This document shows positions 7,883-14,941 of a stretch of DNA of 27,600 nt, in pieces. The position numbers and the translations under genes were made by a program. Under the pieces are notes generated by a model. That model saw nothing but the letters and a program-made list of their open reading frames with translations, ran no database searches and had not been told where the DNA came from. This DNA is from a virus, in IMG/VR virus record IMGVR_UViG_3300041418_000022, positions 1 through 27,600 of that record. The stretch is one strand, 5' to 3'. Position 1 is the first letter of the stretch. Each line of letters opens with the position of its first letter.

Positions 7883-8085
7883 AGTAAAACGCTGTCGTCG
7901 GGGATGTCCTCGGCGACCTGAAATTTATGTTCCATGTCTTTATTGCCCAGCGGATGCGTGATCCGGAACTTCGTTTGGCACTTCGCGCACTTCACAACGG
8001 CGGTGCGGCGTCCGAGTTCATCGAACGCATCACGCGCTTTTCCGACGAAGCCGCATCCGGGGCATACGATTTCGATTTGGCTCAT
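7879..8085 (-). CDS. Small zinc-ribbon protein
   Basis: A 68-residue protein with two CxxC knuckles, CPGCG near residue 8 and CAKCQ near residue 33. The spacing is that of a zinc ribbon (MJ0042-like or transcript-cleavage-like). Between them lies VGKARDAFDELGRRTAVVK; after them comes the KFRITHP segment typical of such ribbons, and an acidic C-terminus. It overlaps both neighbours by ATGA. Zinc binding is likely; the partner could be a nucleic acid or another phage protein. Its place between head genes may only reflect operon structure. Confidence 0.7.
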   Translation of the reverse strand: MSQIEIVCPGCGFVGKARDAFDELGRRTAVVKCAKCQTKFRITHPLGNKDMEHKFQVAEDIPDDSVLL

Positions 8086-8342
8086 GTCAATGTGTATTGA
8101 GGCATCCCGTTGTTTGAATCAACGGACTGGGTGCCGTTGCCTATGGTCCCGCCTCCCCAATAAGGAGTCGTTATCGGATCCCAATGAGGCCAGTATCCCG
8201 GCCATTGATAAGGCGGATATGACGGCCAATGCTCGATGACCCGGATGATGGTCGTCGGAGGCTGTGTCTTCAGCGCCTCGACCTGTTTCTTCAGGGCTTC
8301 GAGTTCGCGGAGCAGGTCCGCATGTGTCGGTTGCTTTTTCAT
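8082..8342 (-). CDS. Small protein with coiled coil and Pro/Trp/Tyr-rich tail
   Basis: An 86-residue protein. Residues 9-26 (LLRELEALKKQVEALKTQ) form a short coiled coil. The rest is rich in Pro, Trp, Tyr and Gly (WPSYPPYQWPGYWPHW, PYWGGG) and looks unstructured or surface-exposed. The start overlaps the prohead protease stop by ATGA and the stop overlaps the zinc-ribbon start by ATGA. No family is recognised. Such small coiled-coil proteins between protease and capsid can act as scaffold or assembly helpers, but nothing in the sequence proves this. Confidence 0.6.
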   Translation of the reverse strand: MKKQPTHADLLRELEALKKQVEALKTQPPTTIIRVIEHWPSYPPYQWPGYWPHWDPITTPYWGGGTIGNGTQSVDSNNGMPQYTLT

Positions 8343-9706
8343 CTGACCTTACCTCTCAGTTTATCAACGGCGAGAGCGATGCCCTCGTTGATTTGCTTCC
8401 GCAGTTCTTCGGGCGGGATGGCCTTCAGAATATCGAGCGCCACCTGTTTCACCATCTCCTTGTCGAGCGGGATGGCGGCTGGCGGGTTCAACTTTTCGGG
8501 CTGTTCAACTTTCGTGAACACTTGCTTTTCTTGAACAACAGCGGGTAGAGCGCGAATCATGTCCTGTGTATCAAGAATCTCGCCCAGGATGTTCTCGTAC
8601 ATCCCGATGGTCTCGTCGTGCATGGCGTCGCGAAGAGCATCAGAGCGAGACAAGTTTACCACAAACGGAATCATCGTGTCCTCATACACCGCTTGAGCGA
8701 TGGTATCGTGGATTTCCTTGTGGTCGTTGACCCAGGCGCGCGCCGTCTCCATCGTCCACTTGTCTTTGTCGAACAGGTAGGTGATGATTTTCTTGCAGTC
8801 AACGCAGTAGAGCGATTTGATGCCCTTCGCGTCGGACAACGACATCGTGCGAATTTTGTGACCGCTATGGTCGCCCTTGTCCACGGGGATGCGGATGTAG
8901 TTCTCCGTCACCTCGGGCTTCGTGACTGTTTCATCGGGCTTGACGCCGCCAGCCTTTGCTTCAGCCTCCGCGACTTCTTCTCTCTCGCGTTCGGCTTTCT
9001 CTAAGACGCCCTCGGCGATTTTGATGGCCTCTTCGCGTGATATTGGACGTCCCGGCGCGGTGATGGTTGCCGATGTCCCAGGCAGGTCAGGGTTGAACTC
9101 TTTCGCCGTCGCGGCGGAGATGATACCCTTGCCGACAGCCAGAGTCAGCGCCTCGGGGCATGACGGGATAGGCACGGCGCTGTATTCCAACAGTTCCCAC
9201 TTCTTGTAGATGCGTCGCGGTGTGTCATCGCCCGCCTTCTGCACCGGCTCTTCCCACTCGATCGGGATGAAGCCGATAGACCATGCGCGGCAGAGCGGTC
9301 CGCTCCCGCCGATGTCCTCCGTATAGGCGCGATAGACCTCTTCGGCCTTCGCGGAGTTGGCAAACACCGTCTTGGCGAGGATACCCTTGCCGTCTTTGCG
9401 GAGCCACATATTCTTCGCGACCGGCAGGGAGTGGTAATCATGCCCGAACGGCACGACCGGGTTCTCGCGGAAGTGCTTCTCCTGCAGACCGTCCGGCAGG
9501 ATGACCTCGCCGTCGCGGTCCTTGACGCCGGTCGTGATGTATGACACCACGGACCGCTCGGAGGGGTTCGACTCGACCGTCTCGGAGGTGCCGTACTTGA
9601 CGACAATCTCCAGGTCGTCTTTCTTGATTTTCAGTCGCTGGGCAACCTCGGCGGCCTTGTCGGGATATACATCGACGAATTTCTTTCGCTCGGTAACAAA
9701 ATCCAT
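8339..9706 (-). CDS. HK97-type prohead maturation protease with long C-terminal extension
   Basis: A 455-residue protein. The protease core (about 50-230) shows VSYITTGVKDRDGEVILP, VVPFGHDYHSLPVAK with the likely catalytic His89, and RAWSIGFIPIE with Ser143, followed by ELLEYSAVPIPSCPEAL, the usual end of the fold. The HK97-type core is normally about 170-220 residues, so roughly half of this protein is extra. The extension contains a charged helix (about 225-260), a segment with YCVDCKK and DKDKWTMETARAWVNDH, which recurs in phage proheads after or fused to the protease, and a C-terminal helical region that could serve as scaffold. It should cleave the capsid delta domain and itself during maturation. 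Confidence 0.85.
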   Translation of the reverse strand: MDFVTERKKFVDVYPDKAAEVAQRLKIKKDDLEIVVKYGTSETVESNPSERSVVSYITTGVKDRDGEVILPDGLQEKHFRENPVVPFGHDYHSLPVAKNMWLRKDGKGILAKTVFANSAKAEEVYRAYTEDIGGSGPLCRAWSIGFIPIEWEEPVQKAGDDTPRRIYKKWELLEYSAVPIPSCPEALTLAVGKGIISAATAKEFNPDLPGTSATITAPGRPISREEAIKIAEGVLEKAEREREEVAEAEAKAGGVKPDETVTKPEVTENYIRIPVDKGDHSGHKIRTMSLSDAKGIKSLYCVDCKKIITYLFDKDKWTMETARAWVNDHKEIHDTIAQAVYEDTMIPFVVNLSRSDALRDAMHDETIGMYENILGEILDTQDMIRALPAVVQEKQVFTKVEQPEKLNPPAAIPLDKEMVKQVALDILKAIPPEELRKQINEGIALAVDKLRGKVR

Positions 9707-9719
9707 TGCCTGTCTCCTT

Positions 9720-10160
9720 TTACTTCAGCGAGAATTCTCCTCGCTTGTGGGCCTGCTTCAAGGCCGCGTTTATCTCCGGGAGGTGCTTCCCGTACCAGAT
9801 GCGGAACACCTCGGGGTTCACTTTCAATATTTTCGCCATCTTGTCCATGTCATAGACCTGGGCGTTCAGGAACTCGACGACCTTCTTCAAGTCGATGTCC
9901 GGCAACGCGTCCGGCGACACGACGCTCGACGGATACGTCTCCATCAGCGTGCGCAGTATCGCCTTGACCTTGCCCTGCTGTTGGTCCATGATGCGGTTCA
10001 TGGTGTGCGCGCCGGCGTTGACCCACTTCAGCAACCGCTCCAGGTTCAGGTCGAGTTCAAAAGCGATTTTCTCGCCCGTCCATGAGAGCGTCTCGGTCAT
10101 GTACTTCCATGCGACCCAGCGCTCCAATGCCTCTAGCGTGTCATACTTCCAATCGGTCAT
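9720..10160 (-). CDS. Helical phage protein with HTH-like segments, unknown
   Basis: A 146-residue protein between the MuF-type gene (ATGA overlap) and the protease gene. It is almost fully alpha-helical by composition. Two segments resemble helix-turn-helix units: KIAFELDLNLERLLKWV near residue 31 and MAKILKVNPEVFRIWYGKHLPEINAALKQA near residue 108. The second recalls the DNA-binding part of small terminase subunits (pattern: A.(I/L)L.V....RWY..H.EIN.AL). A role in packaging or head assembly is possible, but its position downstream of the MuF gene is not usual for a small terminase. I cannot assign a family. Confidence 0.6.
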   Translation of the reverse strand: MTDWKYDTLEALERWVAWKYMTETLSWTGEKIAFELDLNLERLLKWVNAGAHTMNRIMDQQQGKVKAILRTLMETYPSSVVSPDALPDIDLKKVVEFLNAQVYDMDKMAKILKVNPEVFRIWYGKHLPEINAALKQAHKRGEFSLK

Positions 10161-13100
10161 GTTTCCTCCTCTTCGTTTTCGCTCTCCGCCTCTTCAATCT
10201 CCGGCACGATGGGTAGAATACAGCACCGGCAGTTCGGATGGTCGGGCGGCTCGTTCTCGCCGTCAGAGAAGTCCTCATCGAGCGCGACGACCTCGCCATC
10301 GAGTACGGCGCAATCTTCGCAGTTGTGGACAAGGATGCCGTTAGCAAAATATGTATGTGCGCCCTCAACTTCCAGATTGAAAACAAAGTATGATTGACTT
10401 CCGAGGACGAGAGTGGTATAATATCTATAAATACCATGTATATATGCGCGTATTGCCACAAGCAATTTGTCCCAGCTTATAAATTGCAAACCCGCTCTCG
10501 ACCGAAGTATTGTTCTCGGGCGTGTTACCATCGGGCCACGAAATTTGGGCAAACCAAGACGTGCCCCGTTTGCGGCAAAGCTTTCTACGCCTACCCCTCC
10601 CATCGGAGCAAAACGCATTGCTCGCGGGCATGCTGCGCTTTGTCTGGCTCGGGTCCGATGGTTACAAAGATCTGCCCGGTCTGCGGGAAGAATTTTGAGG
10701 TTCACAAGTCTATCGCTCATCGTTATAAGGTTTGCAGTTGGACCTGCCGGACAAAGTTCACGGTGCGGAAAGTATGCCCCCGATGCGGGAAACAATTCGC
10801 CGCATATACGCCCAGGAAGAAGTATTGTTCGGAAGCCTGCCGTCGCCCTCCGGTATTCGTTGACTGCTTGAACTGCGGCAAGAGATTTAGAACGACACCA
10901 TCGGAACATGCGGAGCGAAGATTTTGTTGCTTTTCTTGCTGTCGCAAATATCGCGGCGAGACTTCGATTGAGCGTGCGGTTCGTGAAGCCCTGGAGCGTC
11001 TGCACATCCCCGTTAGTCCAGAGCATCCCGCTGGAAGACTCAGCATCGACTTTTATCTGCCTCAACAGAATGCGTGCCTTGAGATAGATGGAACGTATTG
11101 GCATCCTGACCCTTTTAAAGACGCCAAGCGTGATGCGAGACTGCGCGAACTTGGCTATCTTGTGTTCCACGTTGCCGAGAGTGAAATAAAAAACGCGAGT
11201 GACCTGGATGATTTGATTGTCGCTCGTCTTCAGTCGGCTCCCATGTCGTAGGGCTTGAATTTCCCGCCAGCCATAGCCAACTTCATACACCTGATGCTCG
11301 GCAGTTGCCGTCAGCCGTCGCCCATCGGATGTCTCTATCTCGATCATCTTGCCAGCATATCTGCGCCGCATAGTCCGCGAGACCCGTCGCCAGCCCGCAT
11401 GAGTAAGAACTTCGTCGCCCTTCTGGATATCCTGGATATGCGTCTCTCCGCTTCTGGTGATGACATTCGTGTTCGCCGGAAAACAGGTCAAATCATCCTC
11501 ACTCGCCATCCATTCCTTCGATTCCAGCCCGCTCTGCTTGTACGTCTCGACCGCCGCGGCGTTCGATGCGCGCAACGTCTCGGTGCGCGCTATGCGCTCG
11601 GCGCGATATCGGTCCCACGACTGGAACATCTCCGTGATGCGCCGCGTGAGGTCCGGAATGCCTTCTCCGGCTATCATCCCGGCGCGCAACGTGTCGGTGA
11701 GCATCTCCTGGCTGGTCGTCTGCAACTGGTCAGCGAGTTTGATGGTGTACGTGCGGAGATACTCCACGAGCGCAGGAGAGGTCATATCGAAGTCAATGCC
11801 GAGTCCGTAGTTGTCGTTCAGAGCGTCGCCCTCGGCGTCCAGTATCGCTTTGAATATGGGTCGCAGTTCCTCGGCTGTCAAGTTCTTCATCGCGCTGGAG
11901 CCGGCTAACCACCGCTCGATGAGGTCGGGGCGGTAGTCCTTGCCGGAGCCTCGACAAACAAGGCAAGGCGTGTTGATGAGCCCCACGTCCGTAGAGATGT
12001 GAGCGTAGCCTGTTCCCTTGCAGTCTGGGCAATCTTTCTGGTGGCCGGAGTGCTTCATGTGGGCGAGCATGATTTTCCGCTCATGCGCCCAGACGCGCCG
12101 CATCGCGGCAGAGATGCGATGCTCGAACCGTTTGAGCCGTCGATTCAGAGCGAGAATGACGCGCCGGCGTTCCGTCATGCTGATTTTGCGCCTGCGGGGC
12201 CGTTTCACGATAGCCAGGACTGCGGCCTGGTTGTCAAAATGGCTCCTAGACCCTCCCAGCGGGGTTTCCGGGGCGATTAGAGCGTGAGCCGTGGCGTGTT
12301 CGTTCGCCTTGAGCGCCTCGGCGAGTTTCGCCGTGAGCGTTTCCGGATGCAGGCGCGCCTCCAACTCTACGCGGCTCGCTTCGTGATGCGCTCGATCATA
12401 CGGTATCCCCGTCAGCATCAGCCCGCGCTCCGTCAATTCGTGAAGCGCGAAGAACGGCATCTCGGGCGGCTCATCCTCATCGTCGAGCCACATCTCGCCG
12501 GGCGGGATGAATGTCGCATAGACGAGGTCGTGGCCGCCTTCCGTGAAGTCGTCATCGTAGTCCTTGCGGATGAGGTCGCCGTCCACGAGCCAGCACGTGA
12601 CGTAGGCGTTGCTGTATGCGTCGATTTGCTCGCGGTGAACGCGCTCGGCGGCGTCCGGCGCATCCATCGGGCCACGATAAACACCGCCGGCCGACTGGCG
12701 CTCGTCGCGCTCTTTGCGGTCGGCGTATTCCAGCGCGTGGTCGTAATCGTCACCGCCGACCATCAGGCGGTACTCCGTCGCCATGTGGTCGATATAGAAG
12801 CCGTACTCATACGCGAACACGGAGTTGTCAATCCAGAACTCTTTCTCCGGAATGAAGAAGAACCGGTAGTGCTGGCCGAAGTTCGTGAAGTCCGTGTCTA
12901 TCTCGCGACGGATGTAGTCGCCGTGGACAAGCCAGACTTGGAACTCGCCGCGTGTTTCGTAGAGATGGTCATGCGCCAACATGATTTCATCCGGCGTGAC
13001 CGTCTCCTCACCCGTGTCACCGGCGGCCCGAACAACCGCGTTGTCCACATGAACAACACCGTTGCCCACCCGTGCGGCTATCGTCTCGGCCAGACGTTCG

Positions 13101-13177
13101 GCGATACCGTCACGCGCCGCTTCCGCCAGAAAGCGGTCGGCCACCGTGACGGCGAGGTCAGCATGACGTTGTTTCAT
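10157..13177 (-). CDS. MuF-type minor head protein with duplicated N-terminal domain, interrupted by an intein
   Basis: A precursor of 1006 residues. The start at 13177 forms an ATGA overlap with a 28-residue gene; an in-frame GTG/ATG nine codons earlier is not needed. Residues 80-156 and 194-274 are two copies of one domain (WLV.GD.IR...D.DFT..G...Y.FIP..E.W.D). The second keeps HELTE and a later YDRAHHEA, a zincin-like His/Glu pattern; the first has HMATE and YDHAL, so its putative site is degraded. Two CxxCxGxG zinc-knuckle repeats lie at 383 and 405. A helical MuF region follows at about 436-564. The end, CEDCAVLDGE...PPDHPNCRC, is the classic Mu gpF C-terminus. The intein covers residues 565-952 and splits the conserved Cys motif; splicing would give a 618-residue head protein. 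Confidence 0.88.
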   Translation of the reverse strand: MKQRHADLAVTVADRFLAEAARDGIAERLAETIAARVGNGVVHVDNAVVRAAGDTGEETVTPDEIMLAHDHLYETRGEFQVWLVHGDYIRREIDTDFTNFGQHYRFFFIPEKEFWIDNSVFAYEYGFYIDHMATEYRLMVGGDDYDHALEYADRKERDERQSAGGVYRGPMDAPDAAERVHREQIDAYSNAYVTCWLVDGDLIRKDYDDDFTEGGHDLVYATFIPPGEMWLDDEDEPPEMPFFALHELTERGLMLTGIPYDRAHHEASRVELEARLHPETLTAKLAEALKANEHATAHALIAPETPLGGSRSHFDNQAAVLAIVKRPRRRKISMTERRRVILALNRRLKRFEHRISAAMRRVWAHERKIMLAHMKHSGHQKDCPDCKGTGYAHISTDVGLINTPCLVCRGSGKDYRPDLIERWLAGSSAMKNLTAEELRPIFKAILDAEGDALNDNYGLGIDFDMTSPALVEYLRTYTIKLADQLQTTSQEMLTDTLRAGMIAGEGIPDLTRRITEMFQSWDRYRAERIARTETLRASNAAAVETYKQSGLESKEWMASEDDLTCFPANTNVITRSGETHIQDIQKGDEVLTHAGWRRVSRTMRRRYAGKMIEIETSDGRRLTATAEHQVYEVGYGWREIQALRHGSRLKTSDNQIIQVTRVFYFTLGNVEHKIAKFAQSRITLGVFKRVRMPIRSIYLKARILLRQIKVDAESSSGMLWTNGDVQTLQGFTNRTLNRSLAAIFATARKATKSSLRMFRWCRSKSLAAVQAVNEYRRATAGFRTILLPGRICGELFPASGAYFPHRELCPAGPTANLITMSDRLVNLKILPADRADLCNHRTRARQSAACPRAMRFAPMGGVGVESFAANGARLGLPKFRGPMVTRPRTILRSRAGLQFISWDKLLVAIRAYIHGIYRYYTTLVLGSQSYFVFNLEVEGAHTYFANGILVHNCEDCAVLDGEVVALDEDFSDGENEPPDHPNCRCCILPIVPEIEEAESENEEEET
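10394..10422 (+). promoter_or_regulatory. Sigma70-type extended -10 promoter for the antisense endonuclease gene
   Basis: TTGACT at 10394-10399, a 17-base spacer, and TATAAT at 10417-10422 preceded by TGG (extended -10). This is one mismatch from consensus with ideal spacing. Transcription should start at about 10429, only about 7 bases before the ATG at 10436, giving a nearly leaderless message; there is no Shine-Dalgarno site in that stretch. It is embedded in intein codons read on the other strand. Confidence 0.8.
10436..11251 (+). CDS. Vsr/DUF559-like homing endonuclease with five zinc fingers, antisense within the MuF intein
   Basis: A 271-residue protein, the only confident plus-strand gene in the window. 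The ATG at 10436 lies 13 bases after a TATAAT box; an in-frame TTG at 10394 would start inside the promoter and is rejected. Residues 1-170 are five tandem units of CxxC...CSxxC type, with cysteines at 4/7/26/30, 43/46/62/66, 80/83/100/104, 114/117/131/135 and 144/147/164/168; they likely bind zinc and recognise DNA. Residues 177-251 form a Vsr/DUF559-like PD-(D/E)XK nuclease: SIERAVREAL, LSIDFYLP (D205), CLEIDGTYWH (E216, D218, H223) and KRDARLRELGYLVFHV (D233). It sits exactly in the slot between the two Hint halves of the intein. It should cut intein-free MuF alleles. Homing is inferred; the nuclease fold is well supported. Confidence 0.9.
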   Translation: MYICAYCHKQFVPAYKLQTRSRPKYCSRACYHRATKFGQTKTCPVCGKAFYAYPSHRSKTHCSRACCALSGSGPMVTKICPVCGKNFEVHKSIAHRYKVCSWTCRTKFTVRKVCPRCGKQFAAYTPRKKYCSEACRRPPVFVDCLNCGKRFRTTPSEHAERRFCCFSCCRKYRGETSIERAVREALERLHIPVSPEHPAGRLSIDFYLPQQNACLEIDGTYWHPDPFKDAKRDARLRELGYLVFHVAESEIKNASDLDDLIVARLQSAPMS

Positions 13178-13260
13178 TGTTTCTTCCGTCCCCAGATGAA
13201 CCACGTCAGCCCCATGATGATGGTGAACATCAGAATGATGATGACTTTGACGAGACTCAT
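13174..13260 (-). CDS. 28-residue single-span membrane microprotein
   Basis: The ATG at 13260 overlaps the upstream stop (ATGA) and its own TGA overlaps the MuF start (ATGA). The peptide is MSLVKV, then a hydrophobic span IIILMFTIIMGLTWFIW, then GRKKQ, which is a complete positive-out-of-membrane anchor with a basic C-terminal tail. The double ATGA coupling and the clear membrane span argue that it is translated. The function is unknown; it may also serve mainly to couple translation from the portal to the MuF gene. Confidence 0.6.
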   Translation of the reverse strand: MSLVKVIIILMFTIIMGLTWFIWGRKKQ

Positions 13261-13445
13261 CTCGCCCCCCACCAGCACGTTTGGAGTATAACCGTCAGAT
13301 TGAATATCGTGAGATTCAGCGAATGGACATCGCTGGAGGCTCTCCAATCTACGCCGACCCGGAATATCATGAGGTTGAATTGCCCATCATAAAAAGGGTT
13401 ATCCCAACTGACGAAGCCTCGCCACGGCCCTTTCGATTGTTTCAT
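13257..13445 (-). CDS. Small protein between portal and MuF genes, unknown
   Basis: A 62-residue frame that overlaps the portal stop by ATGA and ends in an ATGA overlap with the 28-residue membrane protein. It is rich in aromatic and hydrophobic residues (WRGFVSWDNPFYDGQFNLMIF, NLTIFNLTVIL) but shows no known motif. The coupled overlaps on both sides are its main support. The DNA here is clearly lower in GC than the neighbouring genes, which could mark a late insertion. Confidence 0.5.
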   Translation of the reverse strand: MKQSKGPWRGFVSWDNPFYDGQFNLMIFRVGVDWRASSDVHSLNLTIFNLTVILQTCWWGAR

Positions 13446-14929
13446 GCTCCGAGTCGCTCCTTGATGATGTCCATCGCGCTCCGCGCCAGGTTCTCGGCGA
13501 GCGTCTCTTCCTCTTCCTGCGCCATCTCCGGGTTCGGCACCGCGTTCGCGGTGATGGAACTCAGCGGCACCATCAGATTGCTCACGAGCGGGTCGTCGCC
13601 GCCGTCAACGGGTTCTTCGCCCAAGTCGGCGCGGGCCTCGTTGATGGCCAGGATGCCGGCGGCCGTGTAGGTCTTGCGTTCGTTCATCTCCAACTCTCGG
13701 TTCGCCGGCACCGGGTCTGAGAATGACAGGAATATCTTCTCGTCAAACAGCGGACAGAGCGATTGATTGATTTTTTCTTCCAGTTTCCGCAGACGGGGCA
13801 GAATGCCGTTCTTCGCGTGTCGGTAGTCGCCGACCTCGGCGTTGGAGCGCGAAACGCCTTGCGCCGTCAACACGGAAATGTTGACATCCAACGCCGCGCA
13901 GATTTCTTCTCTATTCAGTTTCCGCCAATCGACGTTCGCCATTTCCTGCATCGTCATCGTCGTCTTGACGAACTTAACGTCTGGCGGCAGGATGGCGGTC
14001 TTGCCCGCCTTGGCGTTGCCCTGATAGCGCTGGGAGAAGGTCTCCGCCAGCCGGTCACGCTCTACGGCGCTCACGTTCTCGCCGAGTTCCAGCACGCCGC
14101 CGACGTTGGCGCGGTTCGCAAATAACGCCTCCTCCAACTCGTACAACTCGCGGTTCGTGTAAATGGCATCGGAGATGCCTTGAACCGGGCCGAAGCCGGA
14201 GAAGAAGTTGCGCGGATTCGGGCGCCGGAAGTAGATGATTTCCTCTGGCGGGAACTCATGCTTCGCCCGCCCGCGCTCGTAGATGTAGCCCTTGATGAAC
14301 GCGCTGGCGTCGGGTATCGGGTTAATGTACTGCGCGCAAACGGGCCATATCTCCGTCGGCACGCCGAGCGTCTTGTCGGGCGGTATCCACCAGTACGCCT
14401 CTCCGGTCAGGTCCATATCGACGATGGTCATATACCACAGGTCCGACGCTTCAATCCACGGGTTCGGGTTGATGAGCAGGTCGATGAGCGGATGGTCCGT
14501 GATTTCATCGACATCGGCGGAGTTCTCCATCTTGACGACGAGGTTTGGGTTCGACTCCAGCCATTTACGGCGCGGGCGGTTGATGGATTTCGTGCGGCAG
14601 GTCGTGAACTTCTGGCCTGGCGTCTCTTTCGTCGTGTAGAGGTGCCACGGCACGGCGGCGCAGGTGTTGCCGTTCAGATTGATGCAGGTGTAAACCCACG
14701 ACGTGAACTCGTTCTGAATGAAGTCCTCTTTCGTCTTGGACTTCATGTTCATCAGGTCCGTGCCCCAATAGCGCCCCGTGTTCCACGCGCTATTGTCGCT
14801 GTAATCGGGGCGGGCGCCGCCGCCGCGGATGGCGGTGGAGATGCCGACGGAGTACATCTGCTTAATCCGCCCGGCTCGGTAGGCGAGCCATTCTAACCGA
14901 CTGACGGTCGGTTTATCATTCGCGTTCAT
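13442..14929 (-). CDS. Portal protein, HK97/SPP1-like
   Basis: A 495-residue protein whose start has a GGGGAT site and lies 12 bases after the terminase stop. Family patterns are TSWVYTCINLNGNTCAAVPWHLY (about 75-98), DHPLIDLLINPNP, DLTGEAYWWI, the FRRPNPRNFFSGFGPVQ segment, RANVGGVLEL, and VSRSNAEVGDYRHAKNGILPRL followed by the clip/crown part. A C-terminal Glu-rich helix (EEEETLAENLARSAMDII) closes it. Length matches HK97-type portals extended at the C-terminus. It forms the dodecameric ring through which the terminase pumps DNA. The order terminase, portal, MuF, protease, capsid is the classical head operon. Confidence 0.9.
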   Translation of the reverse strand: MNANDKPTVSRLEWLAYRAGRIKQMYSVGISTAIRGGGARPDYSDNSAWNTGRYWGTDLMNMKSKTKEDFIQNEFTSWVYTCINLNGNTCAAVPWHLYTTKETPGQKFTTCRTKSINRPRRKWLESNPNLVVKMENSADVDEITDHPLIDLLINPNPWIEASDLWYMTIVDMDLTGEAYWWIPPDKTLGVPTEIWPVCAQYINPIPDASAFIKGYIYERGRAKHEFPPEEIIYFRRPNPRNFFSGFGPVQGISDAIYTNRELYELEEALFANRANVGGVLELGENVSAVERDRLAETFSQRYQGNAKAGKTAILPPDVKFVKTTMTMQEMANVDWRKLNREEICAALDVNISVLTAQGVSRSNAEVGDYRHAKNGILPRLRKLEEKINQSLCPLFDEKIFLSFSDPVPANRELEMNERKTYTAAGILAINEARADLGEEPVDGGDDPLVSNLMVPLSSITANAVPNPEMAQEEEETLAENLARSAMDIIKERLGA

Positions 14930-14941
14930 GTTGATATCCCC

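Larger units (their letters stand above)
10322..11485 (-). mobile_element. Intein in the MuF protein (388 residues), with an antisense endonuclease gene inside
   Basis: The intein starts at Cys565 (CFPANTNVITRSG, block A) and has block B TATAEHQVYE with the TxxH pair T625/H628. It ends with block F VEGAHTYFANGIL and block G VHN, with His951, Asn952 and Cys953 as the first extein residue. All class 1 splicing residues are present. Removal joins EDDLT to CEDCAVLDGE, restoring the MuF cysteine motif. Recognisable Hint sequence covers only about residues 565-642 and 914-952. The middle has no LAGLIDADG, HNH or other endonuclease motif in this frame; it is the exact complement of a plus-strand gene at 10436-11251. 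Whether this long filler allows splicing is not known from sequence. Confidence 0.92.

Noticed and set aside
10394-10435. TTG at 10394 as the start of the antisense nuclease
   Set aside because: It overlaps the -35 box of the promoter and would lie upstream of the predicted transcript start; the ATG at 10436 begins the first zinc finger.
12284-13291. Long plus-strand open frame (335 codons) opposite the MuF N-terminal region
   Set aside because: It is Val/Arg/His-rich, has no motif or ribosome site, and mirrors a well-supported minus-strand gene with domain duplication. It is a GC-driven shadow, unlike the nested nuclease at 10436-11251, which has fold motifs and a promoter.
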